Source of the DNA: CAYJAD01 sp964368075
GTDB taxonomy: Bacteria; Desulfobacterota; Desulfovibrionia; Desulfovibrionales; Desulfovibrionaceae
NCBI GenBank assembly: GCA_964368075.1
Contig: CAYJAD010000009.1
Coordinates: 1-64,000, forward strand
Direction of reading: 5' to 3'
DNA length: 64,000 nucleotides
Position 1 is the stretch's first letter; each line of letters opens with the position of its first letter. A program made the position numbers and the translations under genes. A model generated the notes under the pieces. The model was given only the letters and a program-made list of their open reading frames with translations. It made no database searches and was not told the DNA's origin. Of the stretch, positions 44,951-54,447 are shown in pieces.

Positions 44951-45205
44951 CTGAGAAGGGGCACTTTTTTTAGGAAAAAAAAGTACCCCCTCTCAGACTC
45001 TCCCCCTCAAAAAAACCAACTTCATCAATATGTTCTCTTTAAAAAATTGTGGTGTAAAAAGAGTATGTGAAAAAACTTGTTACACTGGACAATTCATTAA
45101 ATCATTGTTTTTTAATCATTTTGAGGGGATGGGAGGAGTTCGAAGGGATGGGGGCATTTAGCTTTTGGCACTTGTCCCTTTAGGGGAAAGTTCCCTTCCC
45201 CCCTC
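44951..45205. repeat. Dispersed repeat element, inverted pair
   Basis: The left part is a hairpin with CTGAGA/TCTCAG ends, GGGG/CCCC and T-run/A-run arms (44951-44996), then CCCCCTCAAAAAAACC. The right part (about 45121-45205) is an inverted unit, TTGAGGGGATGGGAGG ... GGGGAAAGTTCCC. Between them is AT-rich filler. The left half matches the window's first 110 bases; the right half is the inverse of the unit at 54448. The gap to 45297 has nothing else. Confidence 0.7.
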
Positions 45206-45297
45206 GAGAAAATAAGTAACCAATATTTTTTTAAATTCTATAGTAAAGCCTATGCTGACGCAAAGATAACCGTAAAGGCGTTTTTGTGAAAACCTCT

Positions 45298-48057
45298 CTA
45301 GGTGCTCGCCGTCCACTGTTCTATGACGCTGTATAGCACGGCAGGATCTATGGGTTTAGTAATATGTGCATTCATGCCATGAGCAAGGCTTTTTTGTCTA
45401 TCTTCCTCTAGAGCATGCGCTGATAAAGCAACAATGGGGAGCTTCGAAAATTTTTCTTGCTCTCGAATCTTCATCGTGGCTGTGAGCCCATCCATCACAG
45501 GCATTTGTATATCCATAAGCACAAGAGCATAAGTATTTTTCTTCAGCATTTCTAACGCTTCTTTCCCATTATTAGCAATATCAATACTGTAACCACCTTG
45601 AATAAGAATTTCTTCCGCCACAAGTTGATTGACATCATTATCTTCTACCAAGAGTAGATGCTTCGAATTTGCCTCGGGTAAAGTATCATTTGCAGGTGAC
45701 GCTATTTGTTCTTGAGGGCAAGACAAAGTATTTGCAGGGGAAAAAATAAGTGTAAAGGTAAAGGCTGTCCCTTTTCCAAGCGTACTTTCCACTTCAAGTT
45801 TACTCTGCATAAGATGAATAATATGTTGCGATATAACTAGCCCTAAACCTGCGCCACCAAATTGACGCGTAAACGATGTATCGGCCTGTGAAAAGGCTGA
45901 AAAAATCTGCTCTAAATTTTCTTTACCAATCCCCACACCCGTATCTTTAACGATAAAAGAGTACGATAATTCAGCGGAAGACAGCACTTTTTCTTCTACC
46001 GTTAGAACTACACTGCCTTTCTTTGTAAATTTAACGGCATTATCTAGCAAGTTAAAGAGCACTTGCTTTACGCGTAGCATATCGCCTTGTAAGGCCACAT
46101 CTTGAATTTGCGATTCCAGATGAAAATCCAAGCCCTTAGCAGTGCATTGTTTTTGAAAAATTTCGTTTAGCTCTGCAAAAACACTATTCAGATGGAAGGG
46201 AGCAGGAACAATAGTGAACTCACCTTTTTCAATTTTGGAAAAATCTAAAACATCATCAATAATACGCAAGAGATTTTTTGCCGCAACCAAAGTTTTGCCC
46301 ACATACACACTCTGCTCTGCCTGCAAAGGTGTCATGGTCAGCAAATGTAAAAGCCCTAAAATGCCATTCATGGGGGTACGTATCTCATGGCTCATATTGG
46401 CCAAAAATTCGCTTTTTACTTGAGCATGCTTTTCTGCAAGATTTTTTGCTTTACGCAAATCATCTTCCACTGATTGAATTTCAGCCAGCATAGCTTTGAA
46501 AGCGCGTAAATCGCGAATATAGCATAAAACACCATAGCTATTTTGATAAGATATGCGTGTTAATGTGGCTTCTATAGGAAGTTCTTCTGTACCCTTATTG
46601 ATAAGGCAAGTAAATTCAGGGCAATATGAGTATCCATCAGTTAAAGATTGCTGAAGATAGCTACCGATAACTTCTAAAGACCTTTCGCCGGAAGGTTGTT
46701 TTTCTGGAAAACCTGAAAAGAAATTTGTTATAAATTCTTCTTTGGTTGCATAATTAAATAGGCGTAAACTTTCTAAATTACAATCTATAAGATTATAATT
46801 CTCATCCCAAAACAAGACTCCCAAAGGCATTGAGTCTAGCATCAACTGATTGCGTTGTTCCTCAGCTTCGGTGGCTTTTCTTGAGGCATGAATTTCCCGT
46901 AAGTCTCGAGAAAATGTCACCACCACATCTTCCCCGCGGTATGTTGCGTGCACACAGGTTTTATCCACCGGAACAAGAGAACCGTCTGGTTGCTGATGCA
47001 TCCACTCCACATGGCTTATGCCGTCACGTAAAGCTTCATCAAATTTAGCGTGCAAAGCCTTCAGGCTGGGATTGCCATCGGGTTGAAAAGGTGGAGAAAC
47101 TTCTTCATATTTTTCTAAATATTCTTCTTTACTAGAAAAGCCAAAAAGTTTTAAGCTTTCAAAATTACAATCTATGAGCGTATAGTCTTTATCCCAAAAG
47201 GACATACTTAGCGGCATGGCATCTAAAACTACCTTATTACGCGTTTCCACCCTGTGTATTTTGGCTTGACTTTCTCGCAATTCACGTAAGTCATAAATAA
47301 ATTCTGCCACCATGTCTTGCCCGTCATACACAACACGGCGCATGGTAACAAAAGAAGGTACAGTATTGCCTTTGCTATCAATCCAAAGCCATTCTGTTTT
47401 TACCTCTCCTTCCCGCAAGGCTTGTTCAAGAAGTGCTGCAGACATAGCCACAGAGTTTTCTTCATTTTCTTGCAATGAAGGATAAAAGGCTTGAGGAGAA
47501 AGCGAATAGGACTCTTTACTCTCTATTTGCAAAAGTTGCAAAAAGCTTGCGTTACAATCTAGAAGTTTTTGTGCTCCATCCCACAAACAGGCCGCGGTAG
47601 GAGATGTTTCAAATAAAGCTCGAATATTTTTATCTTTATTATACACGTCTTCTAAGGTGCAAACATCTTTTTGCATAACAGTAACAAGCCCCGTTACCAC
47701 TGGTACACCTTGGCATTTTATACGTACAAAAGTATATTGCACTTCCACCGTGGAGCCGTCAGGTAAAAGGTGCTGCCATGAGAAAGCGTAGCCACCATCA
47801 GCAAAAGCTTTGGCTAGATTCTTTTGACATAAAGAAGCGGAACTCTCTCCGTTAGGTTGCATTTGCGGGCTATATGAGTAAAGTTTTTGAATATAATCTT
47901 TAGAGGAAGCTGAGCCAAAAAAGGCTAGATAAGCCTGTGTGCAATATACCATATCACCATTTTCAGTATAACAGCATAAAGCAAGAGAGCTTGAACTATA
48001 AAGTTCATCTAAAAAAATATACAGGGGCGTTTGCGCAGAAAAATCCAGCTCTTTCAC
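45298..48057 (-). CDS. Hybrid sensor histidine kinase with multiple PAS domains
   Basis: 919 residues from a GTG at 48057 that has AGAAGG upstream. About four PAS domains fill residues 10-530, each repeating the pattern of a PAS ending in an RDLRE-type linker and LFWDENYNLIDCN-like starts. Then come HisKA with the phospho-His H557 in NMSHEIRTPMNGIL, the HATPase (LFNLLDNAVKFT, GVGIG, GAGLGL) and a receiver with phospho-Asp D849 in LVLMDIQMPVMDG. No membrane helix is evident, so it appears cytoplasmic. The signal and final output are unknown; a NifA-like regulator lies upstream of it but is of another class. Confidence 0.93.
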   Translation of the reverse strand: MKELDFSAQTPLYIFLDELYSSSSLALCCYTENGDMVYCTQAYLAFFGSASSKDYIQKLYSYSPQMQPNGESSASLCQKNLAKAFADGGYAFSWQHLLPDGSTVEVQYTFVRIKCQGVPVVTGLVTVMQKDVCTLEDVYNKDKNIRALFETSPTAACLWDGAQKLLDCNASFLQLLQIESKESYSLSPQAFYPSLQENEENSVAMSAALLEQALREGEVKTEWLWIDSKGNTVPSFVTMRRVVYDGQDMVAEFIYDLRELRESQAKIHRVETRNKVVLDAMPLSMSFWDKDYTLIDCNFESLKLFGFSSKEEYLEKYEEVSPPFQPDGNPSLKALHAKFDEALRDGISHVEWMHQQPDGSLVPVDKTCVHATYRGEDVVVTFSRDLREIHASRKATEAEEQRNQLMLDSMPLGVLFWDENYNLIDCNLESLRLFNYATKEEFITNFFSGFPEKQPSGERSLEVIGSYLQQSLTDGYSYCPEFTCLINKGTEELPIEATLTRISYQNSYGVLCYIRDLRAFKAMLAEIQSVEDDLRKAKNLAEKHAQVKSEFLANMSHEIRTPMNGILGLLHLLTMTPLQAEQSVYVGKTLVAAKNLLRIIDDVLDFSKIEKGEFTIVPAPFHLNSVFAELNEIFQKQCTAKGLDFHLESQIQDVALQGDMLRVKQVLFNLLDNAVKFTKKGSVVLTVEEKVLSSAELSYSFIVKDTGVGIGKENLEQIFSAFSQADTSFTRQFGGAGLGLVISQHIIHLMQSKLEVESTLGKGTAFTFTLIFSPANTLSCPQEQIASPANDTLPEANSKHLLLVEDNDVNQLVAEEILIQGGYSIDIANNGKEALEMLKKNTYALVLMDIQMPVMDGLTATMKIREQEKFSKLPIVALSAHALEEDRQKSLAHGMNAHITKPIDPAVLYSVIEQWTAST

Positions 48058-48386
48058 GATAAACCTTCTAAAACTTATTGAAATTAAAACCTTAGCAAAA
48101 GAAGTACTATTTATATACAGGTATTTGCTCCGTATAGAGTTCTTTGCATATTTTTTGTAAAAATACAAGCATAGATTTGCATAATACTTCTATAAAAGTC
48201 CTGAAAAAACACACACGAAAAAGACAAAAACTGTCTATAAATAGTTCTTTAAAACGTTTCACCACTGAGCAGCCTACTAAAAGGAGCCCTCTGCACAATT
48301 ATTTTCAAAGATAACTTTATCAAGACTCCTACACAATTCACTGCGCACAGGGTTTCCAATATGCTTTACATTATTAACTCGCTAAA
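48058..48386. other. Intergenic region between nifA-like and kinase genes
   Basis: About 330 bp, AT-rich. It contains the kinase promoter but no motif stands out, and no -24/-12 element was seen on the minus strand. Confidence 0.45.
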
Positions 48387-49970
48387 TTACCTTTTAATCC
48401 TAAAATCCTTGTAATTTAAATTATACTTTTTAAGACGCAAAGCCATAATTCTTTCGGTAAGGCCAAGACCATCTGCGGCATTGCCAAGATGACCATTTGA
48501 CGCTTCAAGACTTTCTACAATGCAGGCATATTCAAGCTCATCAAGTTTTGCCTGTAAACTTGAATTTGAAAGAGCATTGACCTTTTCATTTTTTGCATGG
48601 GTCATGGGGCAGTTAGTGGCGTGTAAATGGGTTGGTAAATGCTGAGGCAAAATGATTCCATCATCGCTTACCAGCAAGGTTGCACGCTCCATAATATTTT
48701 GTAATTCTCTAGCGTTACCCGGCCACTCATAGCGTTGAAGCATATCTACTGCTGCAAGTGAAAGCCGCAAATTCGTGCGCCCGTTAGCTGCAGCGTATTT
48801 TTCCATAAAGTGGTTGGCAAGCATGGCTATATCATTTTTTCTTTCACGCAAAGGGGCAAGTGTTATGGGAAACACATTAAGTCGATAATAAAGATCTTTA
48901 CGAAATGTCCCCTGTTCCACCATATCTTCAAGCGAACGATTGGTAGCAGCGACGATGCGAACATCCACTTGACGCGTTTCCATACTGCCAAGGCGTTCAA
49001 AGCGTCTATCCTGTAAAACTCGCAAGAGTTTTGCTTGAATGAGCAAGCTTAATTCCCCAATTTCATCCAAAAAAAGTGTTCCGCCATGAGCCAACTCAAA
49101 GCGCCCACGACGTAATGTGCTAGCACCGGTAAAAGATCCTTTTTCATGTCCAAAAAGTTCACTTTCAATGAGGCTTTCCGGCAAAGCTGCACAATTTAAC
49201 GAGACATAAGGCTGCGCAGCCCTTGGGCTGGCAGCATGAATGGCTTGAGCGGTGAGTTCTTTTCCTGTACCACTTTCGCCACAAATAAGTACTGTGGTAC
49301 AAGATGCAGCAACTTGTTCAATTTGAGTATAAACGTGCTCCATTGCCTCAGAATTACCCACAAATGCGTGCGGCCGTGGAGCAGTTTTACTCACTTTATG
49401 AAGACTGGGATTGGCCATGCAACTTTGACGAACCTTAGCTGCACGAGCAAGCATAAAGGCTATAATAGAAAGCAAACGAGCGTTTTCATCAAGGTCTTGC
49501 GTAGTAGTAAAAAGCCTGTCCACACTCAAAGCACCTATGACATGCTCATCAAGCTTAATGGGTACGCATAAGAAAGAAACTTGTTCTTTTTGTAAATTTC
49601 TGGATTGTGTGCGGTTTAAAAATAAAGGTTCCTCAGAGATGCTCGATACAAGCATGGGCTTTCCTGTAGCAATAACCCTACCCGTTACTCCTTCACCCGG
49701 TTTATACTGCCCGCGAGCTTTTTCTACAGGGTCAAGTCCATAAGCAGTTTCAATATGCATTTCATCACCTTGCGGTGAAATAAGCGTAATGGTTCCGCGC
49801 ATCATATTCAAATATCTTGCCATAAGCTTTAGCGCACCATCAAGCGTGTCTTTCATATGCGCAGAGCTATCAAGTAGTTGGCTCAATTCAAAAAGCATGC
49901 GTACTTCACGTAAGTCACTATTTGTATGTGAAGCGACGTGTTCTGTGTTTAAATCTTCATTCACGGACAT
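48387..49970 (-). CDS. NifA-like sigma-54-dependent transcriptional activator (GAF-AAA+-HTH)
   Basis: 527 residues. GAF domain about 37-178 (KARGQYKPGEGVTGRVIATGKPM is the NifA-type pattern), AAA+ domain with Walker A GESGTGKE at 231-238, sigma-54 contact loop GSFTGA at 278-283 (the usual form is GAFTGA), Walker B GTLFLDEIGEL, and a C-terminal Fis-like HTH (GHLGNAADGLGLTERIMALRLKKY). It should activate -24/-12 promoters, two of which flank this cluster. It follows glnB in the amt-glnB direction, so PII may control it. No nif gene is in the window. Confidence 0.92.
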   Translation of the reverse strand: MSVNEDLNTEHVASHTNSDLREVRMLFELSQLLDSSAHMKDTLDGALKLMARYLNMMRGTITLISPQGDEMHIETAYGLDPVEKARGQYKPGEGVTGRVIATGKPMLVSSISEEPLFLNRTQSRNLQKEQVSFLCVPIKLDEHVIGALSVDRLFTTTQDLDENARLLSIIAFMLARAAKVRQSCMANPSLHKVSKTAPRPHAFVGNSEAMEHVYTQIEQVAASCTTVLICGESGTGKELTAQAIHAASPRAAQPYVSLNCAALPESLIESELFGHEKGSFTGASTLRRGRFELAHGGTLFLDEIGELSLLIQAKLLRVLQDRRFERLGSMETRQVDVRIVAATNRSLEDMVEQGTFRKDLYYRLNVFPITLAPLRERKNDIAMLANHFMEKYAAANGRTNLRLSLAAVDMLQRYEWPGNARELQNIMERATLLVSDDGIILPQHLPTHLHATNCPMTHAKNEKVNALSNSSLQAKLDELEYACIVESLEASNGHLGNAADGLGLTERIMALRLKKYNLNYKDFRIKR

Positions 49971-49985
49971 TCCTTAAAATCGAAC

Positions 49986-50025
49986 GCTAAATAGTTTTCT
50001 ACAAAATTGTAGAAAACTATTTAGC
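49986..50025. promoter_or_regulatory. 19-bp-arm palindrome between glnB and the nifA-like gene, containing TTTTCTAC-N6-GTAGAAAA
   Basis: The arms pair perfectly (49986-50004 with 50007-50025). The core 49995-50016 is TTTTCTAC-N6-GTAGAAAA, and the same core is found at 51966-51987. There is no U-run on the minus strand, so a protein-binding operator or an RNA-processing hairpin is more likely than a terminator. Confidence 0.65.
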
Positions 50026-50056
50026 TATTAATATGCCATTATGCAATATATTTTTT

Positions 50057-50395
50057 CTATAAAGCCTCGTCACCTCTTTCACCGGTGCGAATCCGCCAAG
50101 CATCTATAATATCAGAAACAAATATTTTCCCATCTCCCACGCTACCTGTTTTTGCCGCCTTCATAATAGTTTCTATAACTTTATCAAGAGCTTCATCATG
50201 CACAATTAACTCCACATGAAACATGGGTAAAAAATCCACTTGATATGTCTTACCACGATAATTTTCTGTGTGGCCACCTTGGCGCCCAAAACCACGAGCT
50301 TCAAAATATGTCATACCATGTATGCCGATAGCAACGAGTGCATTTTTTACATCTTCAAGCTTACTTGGTCTAATAGTAATTTCAATTTTTTTCAT
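50057..50395 (-). CDS. glnB: Nitrogen regulatory protein PII
   Basis: 112 residues. Trimeric PII with T-loop GRQGGHTENYRGKTYQVDFLP carrying Y51, the site uridylylated in proteobacteria, plus B- and C-loop signatures (KTGSVGDGKIFVSDI; RIRTGERGDEAL). It senses 2-oxoglutarate and ATP/ADP and, being beside amt, probably acts as GlnK to block Amt as well as to control the NifA-like protein downstream. It starts 25 bp after amt. Confidence 0.96.
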   Translation of the reverse strand: MKKIEITIRPSKLEDVKNALVAIGIHGMTYFEARGFGRQGGHTENYRGKTYQVDFLPMFHVELIVHDEALDKVIETIMKAAKTGSVGDGKIFVSDIIDAWRIRTGERGDEAL

Positions 50396-50420
50396 AAGTT
50401 ATTCCTTATATAGCCATATA

Positions 50421-51626
50421 TTATAATTGATAAGCGCGCTCATTATGTTCACTCACATCAAGGCCGATAATTTCTGGATCAGGCTCAACCCTTAACGGTG
50501 TAACCAAAGCTACAACTTTTAAAATGATACGACTTGCAATGTAAACGAATGCCCATGTACCCACTACAGAAACAGCTTGTACAAAGAGTTGGTGAGGATT
50601 GCCATAAATAAGCCCATTTACACCATTAATAGAAGCTTGAGCAAAAATACCTGTAGCAAGCGCACCCCATGTACCGCCAATACCGTGAATGCCTACAACG
50701 TCAAGTGCGTCATCGTAACCGAGGCGTTCTTTTAATAATACAGCGCCATAGCAAATAGCTCCACCTATAAAACCTATGACTATAGCGGCTTCCATTCCAA
50801 CAAAACCCGCACCTGGGGTAATGGCTACAAGCCCTGCTAAAGCACCGGATGCAGCACCAAGAGTTGTGGGCTTACCAATATGCCACCATTCACATATCAA
50901 CCAACCAACAATACCCGCAGCAGCAGCCATTTCAGTTGTACCAAAGGCATGTACAGCAAGACCATTGGCCGCAAGGGCACTGCCTGCATTAAAACCAAAC
51001 CAGCCAAACCAGATAAGTGCACAACCAAGTAAAGTTAAAGGTAAATTATGAGGGGTAAATGTTTGGCGCCCCATGCCCATACGGGCACCAAGTTCGTGCA
51101 CCGTAGCAAGACCTGCAGCCGCTGAAGCCATATGCACAACAGCACCGCCAGCAAAATCCACAGCGCCCATTTTTGCCATCCAGCCGCCTCCCCACACCCA
51201 ATGTGCCATGGGCGAATATACAAAAATAAGCCATAAGCACGAAAAGAGCATCATAGCTGAAAAACGCATCCGTTCAGCGTAAGATCCTGAAATTAAAGCT
51301 ATGGTTAAAACAGCAAACATGCATTGAAAAAGCATGAAAAGCATATGCGGAATATTATCAACAGGTCCTGCCTCTAATCCTACACCTTTCAACATTACGT
51401 GCGAAAAATCTCCTATGAGGCCGCCAACATCACCACCAAAAGCCAGCGAATAACCCACCACAAACCACAGTATGGGAATAACCCCCATGAGCGCAAAACT
51501 GTGCATACAAGTAGAAAGTACATTGCGAGATCGTACAAGACCACCATAGAATAAGGCTACACCCGGGGTCATTAACATTACAAGAGCACTACAAATCATG
51601 ATAAAAGCTGTATCAGCCGCGTTCAT
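50421..51626 (-). CDS. amt: Ammonium transporter
   Basis: 401 residues, eleven membrane helices of the Amt/MEP family. Starts MNAADTAFIMICSALVMLMTPGVALFYGGLVRSRNVLSTCM with the typical GxALFYGGLVR motif; HMASAAAGLATVHELGAR holds the first pore His and VVGIHGIGGTWGALATGIFA the second. SD AGGAGG upstream. A -24/-12 promoter at 51700-51715 reads into it. First gene of amt-glnB-(nifA-like). Confidence 0.96.
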   Translation of the reverse strand: MNAADTAFIMICSALVMLMTPGVALFYGGLVRSRNVLSTCMHSFALMGVIPILWFVVGYSLAFGGDVGGLIGDFSHVMLKGVGLEAGPVDNIPHMLFMLFQCMFAVLTIALISGSYAERMRFSAMMLFSCLWLIFVYSPMAHWVWGGGWMAKMGAVDFAGGAVVHMASAAAGLATVHELGARMGMGRQTFTPHNLPLTLLGCALIWFGWFGFNAGSALAANGLAVHAFGTTEMAAAAGIVGWLICEWWHIGKPTTLGAASGALAGLVAITPGAGFVGMEAAIVIGFIGGAICYGAVLLKERLGYDDALDVVGIHGIGGTWGALATGIFAQASINGVNGLIYGNPHQLFVQAVSVVGTWAFVYIASRIILKVVALVTPLRVEPDPEIIGLDVSEHNERAYQL

Positions 51627-51699
51627 TTTTCTTTCCTCCTAAGGGATAAATACATTAACATCCTTGCGCTAATGCAAAGACTTACTAACTTCCCTCTGA

Positions 51700-51715
51700 G
51701 CACAGAACGTGCCAA
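51700..51715 (-). promoter_or_regulatory. amt: Sigma-54 (-24/-12) promoter of amt
   Basis: On the minus strand: TGGCAC-GTTCT-GTGCT, with the invariant GG and GC separated by exactly 10 bp. It lies about 75 bp before the amt start. Confidence 0.75.
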
Positions 51716-51958
51716 AACTCATTTTTTATATTTTTTTCATAGCATATCAAATAGTTACACATTTTACTCTCATAAAATTTTCATATTCTTCAAACCATAA
51801 AATTGCAAAATTGTATTTTTTCCTTTCTTTCTACTGCACCAAGAGAAAACATTTTCTACAAAAAAGTATTTTTTAAGATAAACAGTTAATATCTAAAATG
51901 AAAATAAATTACTTGTTATAGTAAAACAACAAAAATTACTCCAAAATCACGTTTTAGC

Positions 51959-51994
51959 ATGTGTTTTTTCTACTATTATGTAGAAAAAACACAT
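51959..51994. promoter_or_regulatory. 15-bp-arm palindrome between amt and glnN with the shared 22-bp core
   Basis: ATGTGTTTTTTCTAC and its complement are separated by 6 bp (TATTAT). The core TTTTCTAC-N6-GTAGAAAA (51966-51987) equals the one at 49995-50016. A half-site with TTTTCTAC lies near 51851. It is a good candidate for a regulator bound between two sigma-54 promoters. The rest of 51627-52222 is AT-rich. Confidence 0.65.
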
Positions 51995-52112
51995 CGTCCA
52001 CATTTCCACATCTGACTGCAATATATATTTTATGAAAACAGAGCCCCATTTGAAAAAATAATTTTAATAATCTTAAAACATTAAAATTATGCACCTAGCA
52101 TCCCCCTGCTTT

Positions 52113-52128
52113 TGGCACAGCTTGTGCT
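52113..52128 (+). promoter_or_regulatory. glnN: Sigma-54 (-24/-12) promoter of glnN
   Basis: TGGCAC-AGCTT-GTGCT, GG at 52114 and GC at 52126 with 10 bp between. It lies about 95 bp before the glutamine synthetase start, mirroring the amt promoter. Confidence 0.75.
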
Positions 52129-52222
52129 TATTACCAAACTATACAAACGCTCTCATATGCCTGCACAGCCAGACAGTAGAACGTGTTCAATAAAATAAGA
52201 GTACCATTTAAGGAGTTTTAAG

Positions 52223-54421
52223 ATGACAACTGCACGCCGCCTCGCCGTTATGGAAGCTTTTAGCGCAAGCCCTTGTGACATTAACCCTGCGGAAGGCCAT
52301 TTAACACCCAATATAGAAATGAATCGCCATTTTGCAAAAGATGTTTTTACCATTCACGTTATGCGTGAGCGTTTACCCCGTGACGTATTTAAGCAGCTTG
52401 AGCTCACAATTCGTGAAGGGGCTCGATTGCCAGCTGAAATTGCAAATGTAGTGGCTTCCTCCATGAAAGATTGGGCTCTTGAGCGCGGGGCAACACATTA
52501 TACACATTGGTTCCACCCCATGACCGGATATACAGCAGAAAAGCACGATGCTTTTTTAACTCTTTCCTCTGACGGGCATTTGCTGAACGAATTTTCCGGA
52601 AAAATGCTCATTAACGGTGAACCTGACGCATCTTCCTTCCCCTCCGGTGGTATTCGTTCCACATTTGAGGCACGGGGGTATACAGCATGGGATCCTACCG
52701 CACCAGCCTTCTTACTCCCCGGAAAGCTTGGGCACACCTTGCATATTCCTTCCATGTTTTATTCTTACTCCGGTGAAGCTCTTGACCGTAAAACACCACT
52801 TTTGCGCTCAATTTCTGCTATTTCTCGCCAGGCTTTACGCATTTTACATCTTTTTGGCAAAGACCAAGCAACCTATGTTCGCCCCATGGTTGGTGCAGAA
52901 CAAGAATATTTCTTGGTAGATAGTCGCCTTGCGGCATTACGTCCTGATTTATTGCTTACAGGCCGCACTCTTCAAGGTGCGCCCGCACCCAAGGGACAAG
53001 AAATGGAAGATCACTACTTTGGTGAAATTCCGGCTCGTGTTATGGCCTTTATGCATGACGTTGAAAAAAGACTCTTTGCCCTTGGCATTCCTGCAAAAAC
53101 CCGCCATAATGAAGTAGCTCCCGGGCAATTTGAGCTAGCTCCTTTATATGAGGAATGCAATATTGCCACTGACCACAATATGCTCACCATGAATATTTTG
53201 CGTCATACAGCAGCTGAGCATGGTTTTGTGTGCCTTTTACACGAAAAACCTTTTGCCGGTGTTAATGGTAGCGGCAAGCACAACAACTGGTCGTTGGTTG
53301 ATTCCGACGGTGAAAACCTCCTCAACCCCGGCGAAACACCGCTTAACAATGCACAGTTTTTAGTTTTTCTTGCAGCAACTTTAAGAGCTGTACATAAGCA
53401 TAGCATGGCATTACGTCTTGGCACAGTGGGAGCCGGTAACGATCACCGACTTGGAGCCAATGAAGCACCACCGGCTATTATCTCTGTATTTCTTGGCGAA
53501 CAACTTACCGATGTTTTAGAAACACTTATCACCGGCAAAGCACAAAATGCAGGAATGACCCCTTTTATGGAAATTGGCGTTGATGTGCTACCTCCTTTGC
53601 CCAAAGATTATTCTGACCGTAACCGCACAAGTCCTTTTGCCTTTACCGGTAATAAATTTGAGTTTCGCGCTGTAGGGTCATCACAATCTGTTGCTCCTGT
53701 AAACATTACGCTTAATGCTGCCGTGGCTTGCGCTCTTGATGATATAGCTACGGAGCTTGAGGCCTCTGTTAACTCCGGCACATCCTTAACGGAAGCTTTG
53801 CAAACCTTACTTCCGCGTATTTTTGGTGAGCACATGCCCATCGTCTTTAATGGTAATGGATATTCTGCTGAGTGGCCCATTGAAGCAGAAAAACGAGGTT
53901 TACCAAACCTTGCCACCACAGTGGACGCTTTAGAACACTACAGCTACCCTGAAGTTATGGATGTATTTTTACGCACCCATGTACTCTCTGAACGTGAAAT
54001 GCTTGCACGGCAAGAAATATTACTAGAAACCTATGTCAAGCTTATCAACATTGAAGCCAATGTGTGCTCGTCTATGATTCGTGAAAGCATTCTCCCCGTA
54101 GGTCTTCGTGCTCAAAAAGAAGCCGCTGACCTTGTAATGCAAACTCGGGCTGTGCTTGGCGATGCACAAAAGTTACCCGAAGAAGAACGCTTTACGAATA
54201 TACGCCAAACGTGCCTCGCACTCAATGACGCATTAAAAGCCCTTGAAGCAGCACAAAATGCAGAGCATGACGAAGATGTTTTAAAACACGCGCAAGCTAT
54301 GCTCAAAAATGTTGTACCAGCCCTTGAGCAGTGCCGTAAGTACGCAGACGAACTTGAACTTATAGTCGAAGATGCCGCATGGCCTTTCCCAAAATACGCT
54401 GAAATGCTTTGGATTAACTAA
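52223..54421 (+). CDS. glnN: Glutamine synthetase type III (GlnN)
   Basis: 732 residues, the size of GSIII rather than GSI (about 470). It condenses ammonia and glutamate with ATP. The GSIII N-terminal block (THWFHPMTGYTAEKHDAFLTL) leads into the conserved catalytic core: GAEQEYFLVD, KTRHNEVAPGQFELAP, NGSGKHNNWSL and an Arg-containing NRTSPFAFTGNKFEFRAVGSS. A helical C-terminal extension is typical of the type. SD AAGGAG. The sigma-54 promoter places it in the nitrogen-limitation regulon with amt-glnB. Confidence 0.95.
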   Translation: MTTARRLAVMEAFSASPCDINPAEGHLTPNIEMNRHFAKDVFTIHVMRERLPRDVFKQLELTIREGARLPAEIANVVASSMKDWALERGATHYTHWFHPMTGYTAEKHDAFLTLSSDGHLLNEFSGKMLINGEPDASSFPSGGIRSTFEARGYTAWDPTAPAFLLPGKLGHTLHIPSMFYSYSGEALDRKTPLLRSISAISRQALRILHLFGKDQATYVRPMVGAEQEYFLVDSRLAALRPDLLLTGRTLQGAPAPKGQEMEDHYFGEIPARVMAFMHDVEKRLFALGIPAKTRHNEVAPGQFELAPLYEECNIATDHNMLTMNILRHTAAEHGFVCLLHEKPFAGVNGSGKHNNWSLVDSDGENLLNPGETPLNNAQFLVFLAATLRAVHKHSMALRLGTVGAGNDHRLGANEAPPAIISVFLGEQLTDVLETLITGKAQNAGMTPFMEIGVDVLPPLPKDYSDRNRTSPFAFTGNKFEFRAVGSSQSVAPVNITLNAAVACALDDIATELEASVNSGTSLTEALQTLLPRIFGEHMPIVFNGNGYSAEWPIEAEKRGLPNLATTVDALEHYSYPEVMDVFLRTHVLSEREMLARQEILLETYVKLINIEANVCSSMIRESILPVGLRAQKEAADLVMQTRAVLGDAQKLPEEERFTNIRQTCLALNDALKALEAAQNAEHDEDVLKHAQAMLKNVVPALEQCRKYADELELIVEDAAWPFPKYAEMLWIN

Positions 54422-54447
54422 TATGTTTTGAGTTTTGGGATTTTTCT

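Noticed and set aside
44951..44996. Thiamine riboswitch suggested by a CTGAGA motif
   Set aside because: The other conserved TPP blocks are missing and the motif is part of the dispersed palindrome.
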